A DNA stretch of 64,000 nt from Bernardetia sp. (lineage in GTDB: Bacteria > Bacteroidota > Bacteroidia > Cytophagales > Bernardetiaceae). The position numbers were made by a program, and so were the translations under genes. The notes below the pieces were generated by a model. It was not told where the DNA came from and did no database searches. It saw only the letters and a program-made list of their open reading frames with translations. Location of the stretch: contig JAHDBD010000019.1 in NCBI GenBank assembly GCA_020630575.1, positions 1 to 64,000 on the forward strand, read 5' to 3'. This document shows positions 1 through 9,067 of this stretch, in pieces (positions within the stretch are counted from its first letter, which is position 1; each line of letters begins with the position of its first letter).

Positions 1-65
1 CATAATTACGTTCCATAATTAAATTAATTGTGTAACGCTATGTTAGGATGGGACATTTTACTATC

Positions 66-102
66 AAAAAGCCTTTTCAAAATAAATTGAAAAGGCTTTT
101 TT
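66..102. terminator. bidirectional hairpin terminator
   Basis: A 15-bp inverted repeat (AAAAAGCCTTTTCAA and its complement) with a 6-nt loop sits just past the stop codon of the minus-strand gene at 107. It has T-runs on both sides, so it can end transcription from either direction. Confidence 0.8.
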
Positions 103-106
103 ATTT

Positions 107-619
107 TTATTCAAATTCTATCAAAACAGCTCCTTTTTCTACGTTTTGACCTTTGTTTACGGAGATACTTTTTATTTTTCCTTCTCCTGTTGCTTTCAAA
201 ACATTTTCCATTTTCATGGCTTCCAAAATCATCAGAGGAGTTCCTTTTTCTGTAGTTGCACCTTCTTCTATCAAAATATCCAAAACGAGTCCAGGCATAG
301 GAGCTTTTAGGTCACTTACTTTTGCAGAAGCTGTATTTTCCATTCCTAAGCTCTCCAAAAGCAAATCCATTCTGTCTTTTGCTGTCAGCGTATGAATATT
401 TCCATTGATACGGATTTCAAATTCTTTAGCTTCATAATCAGATTTTAATACTTCCACCCTATATGATATATTATTTCTCAAGATATGAAACTCTCTTTCA
501 GAAATACGTTGAATATCTGCTTCTATTAAATTATCATTTAAGAAAAGAGACTCTGTTTTGGCAGAAGTATTTTTTTCTTTTCTAACTTGATATGTAGTTG
601 ATTTGGTTGTGATTTGCAT
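107..619 (-). CDS. biotin carboxyl carrier (biotinyl-domain) protein
   Basis: A 170-residue protein whose C-terminal 70 residues form a biotinyl/lipoyl-attachment domain. The EAMKMEN motif lies at residues 133-139, with Lys136 the expected biotinylation site, preceded by the typical APMPG turn at 106-110. Such proteins carry CO2 between the biotin carboxylase and carboxyltransferase of acyl-CoA carboxylases or related decarboxylases. The first ~95 residues resemble the N-terminal region of the carrier part of propionyl/acetyl-CoA carboxylase alpha chains rather than an E. coli-type AccB. No carboxylase partner gene lies in the window downstream; the upstream flank is outside this transcript. 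Which enzyme it serves is therefore not decided. Confidence 0.85.
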   Translation of the reverse strand: MQITTKSTTYQVRKEKNTSAKTESLFLNDNLIEADIQRISEREFHILRNNISYRVEVLKSDYEAKEFEIRINGNIHTLTAKDRMDLLLESLGMENTASAKVSDLKAPMPGLVLDILIEEGATTEKGTPLMILEAMKMENVLKATGEGKIKSISVNKGQNVEKGAVLIEFE

Positions 620-756
620 ATTATTTCAATTAAAAATTAAAAATTAAAAATTACGAATATAAAATTAAGAAATAACGATTTATTTTTAATAAAAAAGTAG
701 CGTAATTCATAATTTTTAATTAGCTACGCTGATTATTTCATAATTCGTAATTAGAT

Positions 757-1161
757 TTATTCTCCCTGCTCTTCCCAAACTTTAGGATTAGGATTATATT
801 TTATACCTCCTAGAAAATATAAAACAATTACTCTTGAATATCTGAAATAAACAGGAACAAAAAACACAAAACTTCCTATAATAGCTGCAAAGAAGACCCA
901 TAAAGCAGGACGTTCATCTGTCAGCACATTAATAGCTACCATAAGTGTAATCATATGGGCTACGGTGAAGGCATAACTCACATACATAGCACTCCAAAAA
1001 AAGCCTAATATTCGTTCATACTTAAGGTTACAAACAGGACAGTTTTTGTGTGTTTTAGCAAAGTTTAGACTAAAAGCAGAATTTTCAAAAATTTCTCCTT
1101 TTCTACATCTAGGACATTTACATTGAAGGATTGCTTGAGATTTTGAGAGTTCGTTTTCCAT
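757..1161 (-). CDS. DUF983 membrane protein
   Basis: A 134-residue protein. The start at 1161 (MENELSK) is chosen because upstream in-frame codons overlap the preceding gene and look unlike this family. Two CxxC pairs (CPRCRKG near residue 18 and CPVCNLKYE near residue 44) suggest a small zinc-binding head. Two hydrophobic segments of ~20 residues follow. This is the pattern of DUF983, found in Bacteroidetes and alphaproteobacteria and often near respiratory oxidase genes. Function is unknown. It overlaps the 3' end of the gene at 1118-1438 by 44 bp in another frame, so the two are probably co-translated. Confidence 0.8.
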   Translation of the reverse strand: MENELSKSQAILQCKCPRCRKGEIFENSAFSLNFAKTHKNCPVCNLKYERILGFFWSAMYVSYAFTVAHMITLMVAINVLTDERPALWVFFAAIIGSFVFFVPVYFRYSRVIVLYFLGGIKYNPNPKVWEEQGE

Positions 1162-1438
1162 TGCGTTCGTTTTTTTGTTTGTTGCGATACCAGAAAAAAG
1201 CGACTGTTCCGATAAGCAGATAAGGCATACAAAGTAAATACAAGATACCTGAATTAAGGCGTGTACTGGCTTCTCCTGCCCCGTTATTATAATTGGTTTC
1301 CACAGTAGCTCGGCACATAGCACATTGTGCTTCTGCATCTGTTATTCCAAATGTAAAAGTAAATATCATTAAAACGAAAAATAAAAAAAGAAGTTTTGAA
1401 ATGATGCTTGAAAACATGTTTTTATTTATCTTTTTCAT
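1118..1438 (-). CDS. small exported/membrane protein with CxxC
   Basis: A 106-residue protein with an N-terminal hydrophobic signal segment (about residues 12-36), then a CAMCRATVE stretch and one further membrane segment (about 66-86) ending in a basic tail. Similar small proteins with a C-x-M-C motif occur next to cytochrome oxidase assembly genes in Bacteroidetes; that association is recalled, not tested. It is immediately upstream of, and overlaps, the DUF983 gene, so the pair may act together in the envelope. Function unknown. Confidence 0.65.
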   Translation of the reverse strand: MKKINKNMFSSIISKLLFLFFVLMIFTFTFGITDAEAQCAMCRATVETNYNNGAGEASTRLNSGILYLLCMPYLLIGTVAFFWYRNKQKNERNGKRTLKISSNPSM

Positions 1439-1551
1439 AATTTTTATTTATTTTATTTTCTAATCAAATTAATTTATCTAATAACAGACTGATATACACA
1501 AAGTTCGGTATTTTTGTAGATTTATTCTATGATAGAAATCAGAAAGATAAA

Positions 1552-2358
1552 TTATTTACTAATAACTGACTCTACAAACTCTTTAACAGCCTTTCCACTT
1601 TCCAAATGACGAATAAAAGCAGAGCCTATAATTGCACCATTCGCATAAGAAGTAGCTTGCTCAAAAGATTTTTTATCCGAAATACCAAAACCAATTTGTG
1701 TTGGATTTTTGAGTTGTAACGACTTTATTTTTTTGAAATAATCACTTTGTTTTTCTGATACTTCTGCACTTTTTTCAGTTGTATTTCCTGTTGTGCTGTT
1801 TGAAGAAACCATATAGACAAAACCATTGCTTAGTTCATCAATTTTTTTGATACGCTCTTCAGAAGTTTGAGGAGTGATAAGGAAAATAGTGTGCAGACCA
1901 TATTTTTCAAAAACAGCTTTATATGTCAATTCATATTCAAATAATGGTAAATCTGGCAAAATTAGTCCATCAATTCCTATTTCTTTACATTTGTTACAAA
2001 ACTCTTCTATTCCAAACTGTAAAACAGGATTCAAATATCCCATCAAGACAATAGGAGTTTCTTTTATTTTGCCATTCTCACTTCTAATTCCTTCTAATTG
2101 TTCGAACATCTTTTTGATGCTCATTCCATTATCTAAAGCTATTTTGTTGCTGTATTGTATAGTTTCACCATCTGCAATTGGATCAGAAAAAGGCATTCCA
2201 ATTTCTATCAAATCTGTTCCTGCATCAGAAAGTTCTATCAAAATACGACGAGTATCTTCTAGTTTTGGAAAACCTGCTGTAAAATAAATAGTCAGAACTC
2301 CGTTTGATTTTTTTTGGAAGAGAGAATCTATACGGTTTTTTGTAATAATTTCAGGCAT
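1552..2358 (-). CDS. trpA: tryptophan synthase alpha chain
   Basis: A 268-residue TIM-barrel protein of the usual TrpA length. It cleaves indole-3-glycerol phosphate to indole and glyceraldehyde 3-phosphate in the last step of tryptophan synthesis, with the beta chain. The signature LIEIGMPFSDPIADG (near residues 50-64) holds the catalytic Glu and Asp. Phosphate-binding loops GFGISD and GSAFIRHL lie near the C-terminus. No trpB or other trp gene lies in the window's upstream neighbours: the next gene upstream is a DUF3127 protein, separated by a strong palindrome, so trpA appears to be transcribed alone or at the end of a broken operon. Confidence 0.97.
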   Translation of the reverse strand: MPEIITKNRIDSLFQKKSNGVLTIYFTAGFPKLEDTRRILIELSDAGTDLIEIGMPFSDPIADGETIQYSNKIALDNGMSIKKMFEQLEGIRSENGKIKETPIVLMGYLNPVLQFGIEEFCNKCKEIGIDGLILPDLPLFEYELTYKAVFEKYGLHTIFLITPQTSEERIKKIDELSNGFVYMVSSNSTTGNTTEKSAEVSEKQSDYFKKIKSLQLKNPTQIGFGISDKKSFEQATSYANGAIIGSAFIRHLESGKAVKEFVESVISK

Positions 2359-2373
2359 ATAATTAATTCTAAA

Positions 2374-2407
2374 AAACCCTAAGGGTCTTTGAAGACCCTT
2401 AGGGTTT
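2374..2407. repeat. palindromic element, CCCTAAGGG family, copy 1
   Basis: A 16-bp inverted repeat with a 2-nt loop between the DUF3127 gene and trpA. Its arms contain AAACCCTAAGGGTCTT. On the minus strand it is followed by a T-run, so it can also terminate the DUF3127 transcript. The same outer arms recur at 29731-29763 with compensatory changes in the inner stem. Confidence 0.85.
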
Positions 2408-2438
2408 GGGTTTTATTTGAAAATATAAACATCAAAAA

Positions 2439-2846
2439 TTAGAACGGCAAATCATCATCTCCCATTGATGAAGAAGTATCTTCAGTTGGAGGTGGAATAT
2501 CGCCAGCAAAAGGATTATCATTACTACCAGTATCTTGGTTCATATCATTCATCATTGGGTCAGAATGATCAATTGAGCGAGCAGCCAAACTATTAAACCA
2601 ACGAGGTTCGTCTTGAGGCGAACGTTGCCATTTTTTGCCACGTACCCAACTACTTACTTTTACTTTTTCTCCTTCTTTAAATTTGTCTAATCTATCACAA
2701 TCATCTTGTGTAAATTGAAAAATAATTTCTTGTGGGTAGTTTCCCTCTTCTACATTGAGTACAAATTCTCTTAATTGAAAGCGTTCTGATTTTACGCTAG
2801 TAGGAAATATTTTTACGAGTGTTCCCTCTGTTTCGAATGAAGGCAT
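2439..2846 (-). CDS. DUF3127 OB-fold-like protein with SSB-type acidic tail
   Basis: A 135-residue protein. Residues 1-90 match the DUF3127 family of Bacteroidetes (LVKIFPT, REFVLNVEEG, IIFQFTQDDCDRLD, VKVSSWVRGKKWQ), which is predicted to have an OB-like beta-barrel. Residues 95-135 are a low-complexity Asp/Asn/Pro-rich tail ending in DDDLPF. That ending closely matches the acidic tip of bacterial single-strand DNA-binding proteins (DDDIPF in E. coli), which docks replication and repair partners. A role in single-stranded DNA binding is inferred from this; no experimental function is known to me. Confidence 0.8.
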   Translation of the reverse strand: MPSFETEGTLVKIFPTSVKSERFQLREFVLNVEEGNYPQEIIFQFTQDDCDRLDKFKEGEKVKVSSWVRGKKWQRSPQDEPRWFNSLAARSIDHSDPMMNDMNQDTGSNDNPFAGDIPPPTEDTSSSMGDDDLPF

Positions 2847-2890
2847 TTTATTTGGAGTTTTTGGAGTTCTTAATTTTTTATTTTATTTGC

Positions 2891-2928
2891 AAAATCTCGT
2901 TCAAGCGTCGACGCTTGAACGAGATTTT
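2891..2928. terminator. perfect 38-bp palindrome after pheS
   Basis: A perfect inverted repeat of two 19-nt arms with no spacer (centre GTCGAC), 6 bp past the pheS stop codon and 44 bp before the next gene. It can form a very stable hairpin ending in four T. It may be a terminator or a repetitive palindrome; I see no second copy in the window. Confidence 0.7.
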
Positions 2929-2933
2929 AATTT

Positions 2934-3950
2934 TTAGAATTGTCTTAAAAAACGCATTTCATTTTCGAAGAGCATTCTAATATCTGGAATATCATAACGC
3001 AAAAGGGCAATTCTTTCAATTCCCATTCCGAAAGCAAAACCATTATATTTTTTAGAATCAATATTTACATTTTCTAAAACGTTGGGATGAACCATTCCAC
3101 AACCCAAAATTTCTAGCCAACCTGTTCCTTTTGTAAGACGATAATCGGATTCTGTTTTTGTTCCTAAATAAACATCAACTTCTGCACTTGGTTCTGTAAA
3201 TGGAAAGTAAGAAGGACGAACACGAATTTTGGCATGTTGTCCGAAAAATTCTTTTGCAAAATAAAGAAGTGTTTGCTTCAATTGTGCAAAACTAACGCCT
3301 TCATTGACATACAAACCTTCAATCTGATGAAACATACAATGCGAACGAGAAGAAATAGTTTCATTACGAAAAACTCGCCCAACCGATAAAGTTCGGATAG
3401 GTGGTGCTTGGTTTTTCATGACACGTACCTGTACTGGCGAAGTATGTGTTCTGAGCAAAATATCAGGGTCTTTTTCAATGAAAAAAGTATCTTGCATTTC
3501 TCTAGCAGGATGATTTTCAGGGAAATTAAGAGCTGTAAAGTTGTACCAATCCAATTCTATTTCGGGTCCTTCAGAAAGATTAAAACCAATTCTTTCAAAA
3601 ATCTGAATAATCTCATCACGAACTTGTGAAACTGGATGCAAACTTCCCAAAGGCTCGTAAGCAGAAGGCAATGTAATATCTAAATCTGTACCTGTTTTGG
3701 CATCTTGTGCATCTTCAATTTCCTGTTTTTTGGTACGGAATTTTGATTCGGCAGCTTGTTTTAAGACATTTATTTTTTGTCCTAAAGTACGTTTTTCTTC
3801 AGCAGGAACAGTCTTAAATTCATCAAAAAGCGAAGAAAGTTTACTGTTTCGACTAATAAAATCTAAACGAAATGTTTCTAACTGCTCTACACTTTGTATT
3901 TCAAAATTTTCTACTTCCGAAAGTAGTGAATTTACTTTTTCTTGTAACAT
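2934..3950 (-). CDS. pheS: phenylalanine--tRNA ligase alpha subunit
   Basis: A 338-residue class II aminoacyl-tRNA synthetase subunit of normal length. It charges tRNA-Phe with phenylalanine as an alpha2-beta2 complex with PheT. The N-terminal ~85 residues form the coiled-coil tRNA-binding arm. Motif 2 is visible as LSVGRVFRNETISS with FHQIEGL following, and motif 3 as GFAFGMGIERIALLRY near the C-terminus. pheT is not adjacent, which is common in Bacteroidetes. A strong palindrome directly follows the stop codon. Confidence 0.97.
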   Translation of the reverse strand: MLQEKVNSLLSEVENFEIQSVEQLETFRLDFISRNSKLSSLFDEFKTVPAEEKRTLGQKINVLKQAAESKFRTKKQEIEDAQDAKTGTDLDITLPSAYEPLGSLHPVSQVRDEIIQIFERIGFNLSEGPEIELDWYNFTALNFPENHPAREMQDTFFIEKDPDILLRTHTSPVQVRVMKNQAPPIRTLSVGRVFRNETISSRSHCMFHQIEGLYVNEGVSFAQLKQTLLYFAKEFFGQHAKIRVRPSYFPFTEPSAEVDVYLGTKTESDYRLTKGTGWLEILGCGMVHPNVLENVNIDSKKYNGFAFGMGIERIALLRYDIPDIRMLFENEMRFLRQF

Positions 3951-4042
3951 AAAATTTTATCAATGATCGATGATGAATAAAGACTATTTTTTCAACTAAA
4001 ATTAGACTGCAATTTCGTTAAAAAAGTGGTTTTGTGCAAATC

Positions 4043-4651
4043 TTAATCTGTTCTCTTTCTTATTTCTTGTTTAAACTTCATCTTTCCACAACTTGTATTT
4101 AGAACTTCTATTTCTTCATTTTTCTCTAACACAAATTTTAGAAATAGTTGTTCATATTGTTTCCATTTCAAAGGAACAGGAGGATTTTGACAAGATTTAT
4201 GTAAAGCAACTATTAAGTTTTCTTTTTGTAAAACCATTTCCCCACTTTTATCTGCCCACACATTCGGATTTTTGAGCAATTGGAAAGCCTTATTTGCACT
4301 TTCTTCATCAATATATATATGCTTACTTAAGACTCCTCCATAGACTTGATAAGAAGATGCTGTATCTTTTCCAAATTCATTCTCTTTCCTGTACGTATCT
4401 GTCCAAATATTTGTAGGTTTTCTAAGCATTGAATCCGAAAAAGCTAAAAGTTTTTCATCAAATGTTCTCTTATCTATTTTACTACTATCTATTATTTCTA
4501 TTTCTTCGAAAACAGAATCTTGACTAACTATTTGTTCTGATAAAGTATCATTTTGAAAATTCTGTGTTTCAGTTTTTTCTTTTGTGTTTTGTTTTTCATT
4601 TGAACAAGAGAAAAGAAGAAAACAGAGAATTACTATTATTTCTAATTTCAT
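4043..4651 (-). CDS. lipoprotein of unknown function
   Basis: A 202-residue protein from the start at 4651, chosen because it gives a classical lipoprotein signal: MKLEIIVILCFLLFSC, with the lipobox cysteine at residue 16. A Lys/Glu/Thr-rich linker follows, then a globular region of ~130 residues with no family I recognise (contains NPNVWADKSGEMV and a late Cys pair, SCQNPP and TSCGKM). Probably anchored in the inner or outer membrane facing the periplasm. It lies between pheS and ccmF but is not clearly in an operon with either. Confidence 0.7.
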   Translation of the reverse strand: MKLEIIVILCFLLFSCSNEKQNTKEKTETQNFQNDTLSEQIVSQDSVFEEIEIIDSSKIDKRTFDEKLLAFSDSMLRKPTNIWTDTYRKENEFGKDTASSYQVYGGVLSKHIYIDEESANKAFQLLKNPNVWADKSGEMVLQKENLIVALHKSCQNPPVPLKWKQYEQLFLKFVLEKNEEIEVLNTSCGKMKFKQEIRKRTD

Positions 4652-4794
4652 AATTAGTATATTTTGACGAAATGCAGTCAGTCTATAAACTTTACTCAAT
4701 GAAAAACGAATCATCTTTCTTAAATCCAAGTTTTAAAACAATTCCTTCTTTTGAAACATATATAGAAGGAAAAAGCGTGCTTTTTCCCTACGAA

Positions 4795-7392
4795 TCACAC
4801 CAATTCCATTTTATTTTTTGGCTTCTTCGAATTTGATTTTTTAGAAACAGTTATTTTTCTTGCTTCTGTATATCTTCTCCACATTGCCACCAAAATACCT
4901 AAAGTCATTACATTTACACCCAGCCAAAGCAAACTAATATACGGTTTTTCTAAGGCTTTCATGATTATCCAATCCCTTTGAGTGGTTCGGATTTTAAAGG
5001 TAAATTCTTCTGTTTTTGGATTGATATTCATCATTGTAAATTCTACACCTGCTGATTCTACAATTTCGGGAACACCACGTACTTCATTTCCTTTTATCTG
5101 AAAAACAGGCTTTACAGTATAGGTTTCTTCTTTATCCAAAATCCTGATTTCGGCATACACCATATAATCTTCATCAGCTAAAGGTTTTCCACGATGCACT
5201 CCGTCCAAAACTGCCACAAAATCATTAACTATGAATGTATCCATAGGAGATAAAGTTTTCATTTCAGCTTCTGCCCATGTTCTTTGTTCAGCTGGATCTG
5301 GAAGACTACTAAGGTGCGTATAAAGGTCACTTTTAATGCCTTGTGAAATATCTGGACTTACCACAAAACCCATTTGAGGATTCTGCTGAACACGAGGAAA
5401 AAGTGTAAAAGTTTCTTGTGTAAGCGTATCTACATAATCAATTTTGTAATACGTATTTTCTTCAAAAATTCGGAGTGTGTCTCCTAATTTTACTTCTACT
5501 TTATCATTATGCACCAAATCTTTTTTAGCAACTACTTTATGAGAATAGGCTGTCGCTTTTACATCTTCTTTATTGACATATTCTGAAAAATCTGGGGAAT
5601 CCCAATATTGACCTTTGTAGGTAATAGTATATTTATTCATTTTGGTAGGTTCACTACGGAAAAGTAAAACATTTTCTCGGTTTACCTCATCAGAAAATTC
5701 TTTATTGTATAAAAGTCCTGACATGTTCATAGATACAATTTCATCATATCCCGAAGAAGACAAAACACCAAAAAACATAAACGCAACACCAATATGAGCC
5801 AATGCACCACCTGCTAGTTTTGGATTCAGCTTTATTGTTCTTGCAATAGAAATTCCGTTACTGACAAGCGCATAGACCGACGTCAGAACCAAAATCATAT
5901 AAGAAGCATCCTTTATTTGAGCGATTGCAATAATTAGTGTCGTTCCAATGGCAGTCAGAATAAGAGGAATAACAAAATTATCTTTGATATTCGATTTTTC
6001 AATTCTTTTCCACCAAAATACTTGTGCTGTTGCAGAAAGAAAAGCAATTCCGACACTAAACCAAAGTTGCCACTTTGTATAAAAACTTTCTGGGTCGGCT
6101 GGAGGAGCAACATTTGAATCTATTCCTAAATTATCCAAAATCGCATTATAAACAGGAATTGAAGTTGGAACTAAAACTTGTAAAGCTGAAAGCCCTAAAA
6201 CCACTACACCAAGAGTCACCCAAAATTCGCCTGAATAAAAACTAGATTCTGCTTTTGACTTTGGAAAATTATTCCAATTCATAAAGAATAAAACACTAGC
6301 TCCCAAAACAAAGAATAAAAGGTAAATTAAAAGTTGTCCTGAAAGTCCTAAATCAGTAAATGAGTGAACCGAACTATCTCCCAAGATTCCACTACGAGTA
6401 AGGAAAGTAGAATATAAAATCAGAAGAAAAGTTGAAAGCATCAATATAGCAGAAAGTTTTGCCATTGAAGGACGTTTTTGCTGCATTGTCATTGCGTGTA
6501 TTCCTGCAATCAGCACCAGCCAAGGAATGAAAACAGCATTTTCTACTGGATCCCAGTTCCAATATCCACCAAAATTAAGTGTTTCATACGCCCAATAAGC
6601 ACCCATTACAATTCCTACTCCCAAAACAGCAGCAGCTAATAATGCCCATGCAAAAGTTGGTTTGAGCCATTTTGTAGTTTCTTTTTTCCAAAGACCAGCA
6701 ATTACAAAAGCAAAAGGAACAAGACAAAGTGCAAAACCTAAGAACAAAGTAGGAGGATGAATAACCATCCAATAGTTTTGTAAAAGTGGGTTTAGCCCCG
6801 TTCCATCAACAGGAATATAGTCAGGTTGAGATTGAAAAATAGGGGCATCCATTGCATCACGCAACAAAATAAAAGGCGAACTACCTATTTTAAGATTAGC
6901 TAAAGGAACAATTACCCCCAAAACCATAGAAGCCAAAAATGCCTGTACAGTTGCAAAAACCATCATTACAGGAGCTTCCCATGTATTTTCTTTTTTATGT
7001 TTGACGAAAATGGAACGCAAAATAATTATACTGCCAATACAGACATGCCAAAAAATCCAAAGCAGGAAACTTCCTTCTTGTCCTTCCCAAAAACAAGAAA
7101 TCATATAATAATATGGCAAATTATTCGATGAATGACTCCACGCATAATGGTATTCGTATTGATGATTGTAGATAATCGAAAAAAGAACGACCACCACACC
7201 AATTACAGAAAAAGCATGAACTCCAAAAGAAGCACGAGCCATTTTTTTCCAAGACTGTATTTCTTGTATTTTTTTAGGAGAAGTTAAATCTGTGTTTTGA
7301 CTTGCAAAATAATAGGCAATCGCAGCCACAATGGAAGTAACAAAGGAAATGATGACAAATAAATGTCCTATCTGACCAATTAGTAAGTTCAT
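4795..7392 (-). CDS. ccmF: cytochrome c-type biogenesis protein, CcmF/CcsA family
   Basis: An 865-residue polytopic membrane protein with at least 13 hydrophobic segments. The tryptophan-rich WWD haem-handling motif is visible as FGGYWNWDPVENAVFIPW (around residues 273-290). A large periplasmic domain (about 570-800) precedes the last membrane helix, and the C-terminus is Lys-rich. CcmF-type proteins present haem to apocytochrome c for covalent attachment. The length exceeds the ~650 residues of E. coli CcmF because of the longer periplasmic domain, as in other Bacteroidetes homologues. A good promoter lies at 7570-7600. CcmE and other Ccm genes are not in the window. Confidence 0.9.
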   Translation of the reverse strand: MNLLIGQIGHLFVIISFVTSIVAAIAYYFASQNTDLTSPKKIQEIQSWKKMARASFGVHAFSVIGVVVVLFSIIYNHQYEYHYAWSHSSNNLPYYYMISCFWEGQEGSFLLWIFWHVCIGSIIILRSIFVKHKKENTWEAPVMMVFATVQAFLASMVLGVIVPLANLKIGSSPFILLRDAMDAPIFQSQPDYIPVDGTGLNPLLQNYWMVIHPPTLFLGFALCLVPFAFVIAGLWKKETTKWLKPTFAWALLAAAVLGVGIVMGAYWAYETLNFGGYWNWDPVENAVFIPWLVLIAGIHAMTMQQKRPSMAKLSAILMLSTFLLILYSTFLTRSGILGDSSVHSFTDLGLSGQLLIYLLFFVLGASVLFFMNWNNFPKSKAESSFYSGEFWVTLGVVVLGLSALQVLVPTSIPVYNAILDNLGIDSNVAPPADPESFYTKWQLWFSVGIAFLSATAQVFWWKRIEKSNIKDNFVIPLILTAIGTTLIIAIAQIKDASYMILVLTSVYALVSNGISIARTIKLNPKLAGGALAHIGVAFMFFGVLSSSGYDEIVSMNMSGLLYNKEFSDEVNRENVLLFRSEPTKMNKYTITYKGQYWDSPDFSEYVNKEDVKATAYSHKVVAKKDLVHNDKVEVKLGDTLRIFEENTYYKIDYVDTLTQETFTLFPRVQQNPQMGFVVSPDISQGIKSDLYTHLSSLPDPAEQRTWAEAEMKTLSPMDTFIVNDFVAVLDGVHRGKPLADEDYMVYAEIRILDKEETYTVKPVFQIKGNEVRGVPEIVESAGVEFTMMNINPKTEEFTFKIRTTQRDWIIMKALEKPYISLLWLGVNVMTLGILVAMWRRYTEARKITVSKKSNSKKPKNKMELV

Positions 7393-7424
7393 AGAGGAAC
7401 AAAATCTATAATTTTATACTTTAC

Positions 7425-7471
7425 CCGAAAGCTAAAGCATTCGGTACTATTTTACTCACTCTAAAGAGTAA
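7425..7471. repeat. tandem hairpins upstream of ccmF
   Basis: Two small inverted repeats lie in the ccmF leader: CCGAAAGC/GCATTCGG (7425-7444, one mismatch) and TTACTC/GAGTAA (7452-7471). Both lie inside the predicted 5' untranslated RNA. They could be a repetitive element or a leader structure; no second copy was found here. Confidence 0.4.
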
Positions 7472-7569
7472 GCTACTTTTTCTTTTGAGAATGAAATAAG
7501 TTGTAGATAAAATTTGTTGGTTAAAAATCTATAAATCAACAAATTAGAGTTCTGCCACTTAATTTTGTG

Positions 7570-7600
7570 CAAAGGTACGACCTAAAACATTCATTATCAA
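7570..7600 (-). promoter_or_regulatory. Bacteroidetes-type promoter for ccmF
   Basis: On the minus strand this reads TTG, 20 nt, TACCTTTG, which fits the Bacteroidetes -33 (TTG) and -7 (TAnnTTTG) consensus. It would give a leader of about 170 nt before the ccmF start at 7392. Confidence 0.6.
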
Positions 7601-7672
7601 TACAAACAGAAAGTAAGGGTTTGTAGAAAGTATTCTTTTCACTTATTTTAAGTTGTAGTATTCGTTTTCCCT

Positions 7673-8890
7673 CTAATTTTCAATCAAATTTAGTCCTTTT
7701 TGAAGTACTTCATCTTTTTGTGTAGTAGTTTGTCTTATATAATGTTTTGGAATATATTTTTCTCTTGGAGTGCCATTTACATGAAGCAATTTTGCTGTTG
7801 ACAATCTATATCCAAAACTTTGATTTTCGAAAGGATAATCATACATTTCTCCTGCCAAACGTTCCATTTCTGAGCCTACAATTTTTCCTCGTTTCATAGC
7901 ATCAAAGCCGATACTTACTCCTTCGCCCATACTCCCTGTCCATCTACCAACCAAAACTACTAAAGGCTTTTTATACTGTTCTGCTCTAGGATTTACATAT
8001 TCTATCCATTTTCTATCCACTTTCGGATTATTATCATATTTTTCTTCTACTGTATGAACTTGATAAGGCAAAGATTCATTAATAAATCGTCCCATAATTG
8101 CACGAGCTACATACGAATTGCCTCCATCTACTGTGTTTCTCAAATCAATTATTAACCCTTCTGTATTCATCAAACTATTCAATACACTATCAAATTTGGC
8201 AATAAGATTATTAGCACCCAGCGAATTATGTATTTCTATAATTCCAATATTATTTACTTTTTTACTACTTATCAACTCGTTGTGTTGTTTCAATTTGAGT
8301 TTATCTAAATCAAGTTCTATTACAGCATTATTTTTTTTTAGAACAAGTATTCTAGGCTTATCATATTGTCCAGCTAATAGTTTATTAAGTATCCATTCTC
8401 TTACTTGAGGCAAGTTTTTATTTTGACAATGTGTAGGAAATCTTTCGATATTTTCTTGTATACTTCTACCATTAATTTTCAGTATTTCATACCCAATAAT
8501 ATTACTTTCTAAGTTTTCTAATTCAGTTTGCCATACATTTGTAATAACTGCTTTTTCTTTTTCGAAAATAGCATAAATAGGTGAATATAATCGAAAAGAA
8601 GAGTTAGTATTGGTATTCAGAATAAGATGACTATCATAAAACTCGTTCAAAAGATTTTCGAATAATAAAACTATATCTGTTTTGTTTTTACTACTATCAA
8701 TCTGCTTATTATAAAATCTCTTGACACACTCTAAATCTATATTTTTATCGTTTAAGTAAACATAATCAGTAGAAATATCACCTATAATTTGTTGTAAGTC
8801 TTTTCTTGCTTTTTCTTTATCTACTTGAGCTTGGGCAAAACTAGAAAATGAGAGTGTAAAAAGATAAATGATAGTAATTATAATTTTCAT
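7673..8890 (-). CDS. S41-family (tail-specific-protease-like) peptidase
   Basis: A 405-residue exported protein with a signal peptide (MKIIITIIYLFTLSFSSFAQ). The S41 core is seen in the C-terminal half: GLIIDLRNTVDGGNSYVAR, then VVLVGRWTGSMGEGVSIGF, where Ser of GSMGEG is the expected nucleophile, followed by GKIVGSEMERLAGEMYDY. No clear PDZ domain is visible in the N-terminal half, which matches the interphotoreceptor-retinoid/tricorn-like S41 proteins common in Bacteroidetes. Substrate unknown; it acts in the periplasm or outside. A hairpin (8974-8993) separates it from the upstream sensor gene. Confidence 0.8.
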   Translation of the reverse strand: MKIIITIIYLFTLSFSSFAQAQVDKEKARKDLQQIIGDISTDYVYLNDKNIDLECVKRFYNKQIDSSKNKTDIVLLFENLLNEFYDSHLILNTNTNSSFRLYSPIYAIFEKEKAVITNVWQTELENLESNIIGYEILKINGRSIQENIERFPTHCQNKNLPQVREWILNKLLAGQYDKPRILVLKKNNAVIELDLDKLKLKQHNELISSKKVNNIGIIEIHNSLGANNLIAKFDSVLNSLMNTEGLIIDLRNTVDGGNSYVARAIMGRFINESLPYQVHTVEEKYDNNPKVDRKWIEYVNPRAEQYKKPLVVLVGRWTGSMGEGVSIGFDAMKRGKIVGSEMERLAGEMYDYPFENQSFGYRLSTAKLLHVNGTPREKYIPKHYIRQTTTQKDEVLQKGLNLIEN

Positions 8891-8973
8891 ATTTTATTTT
8901 TTTTTAAAAAACAGCAAGTTAAATAACAAGAATTAAATAAGATATACATTTAGAACTGTTTTTTGTGTGTGTT

Positions 8974-8993
8974 TTCAGTTCCTTAGAACTGAA
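8974..8993. terminator. short intergenic hairpin
   Basis: TTCAGTTC, 4-nt loop, GAACTGAA: an 8-bp perfect stem between the sensor gene's stop codon (9068) and the S41 peptidase start (8890). There is no strong T-run, so the terminator role is uncertain. Confidence 0.35.
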
Positions 8994-9067
8994 TGAAATT
9001 CTTCAGCATTTTATTCGTTTGCTCACAAAATAACTTGTAGAGTTTATTTACTTTTCATTCCTAATGT

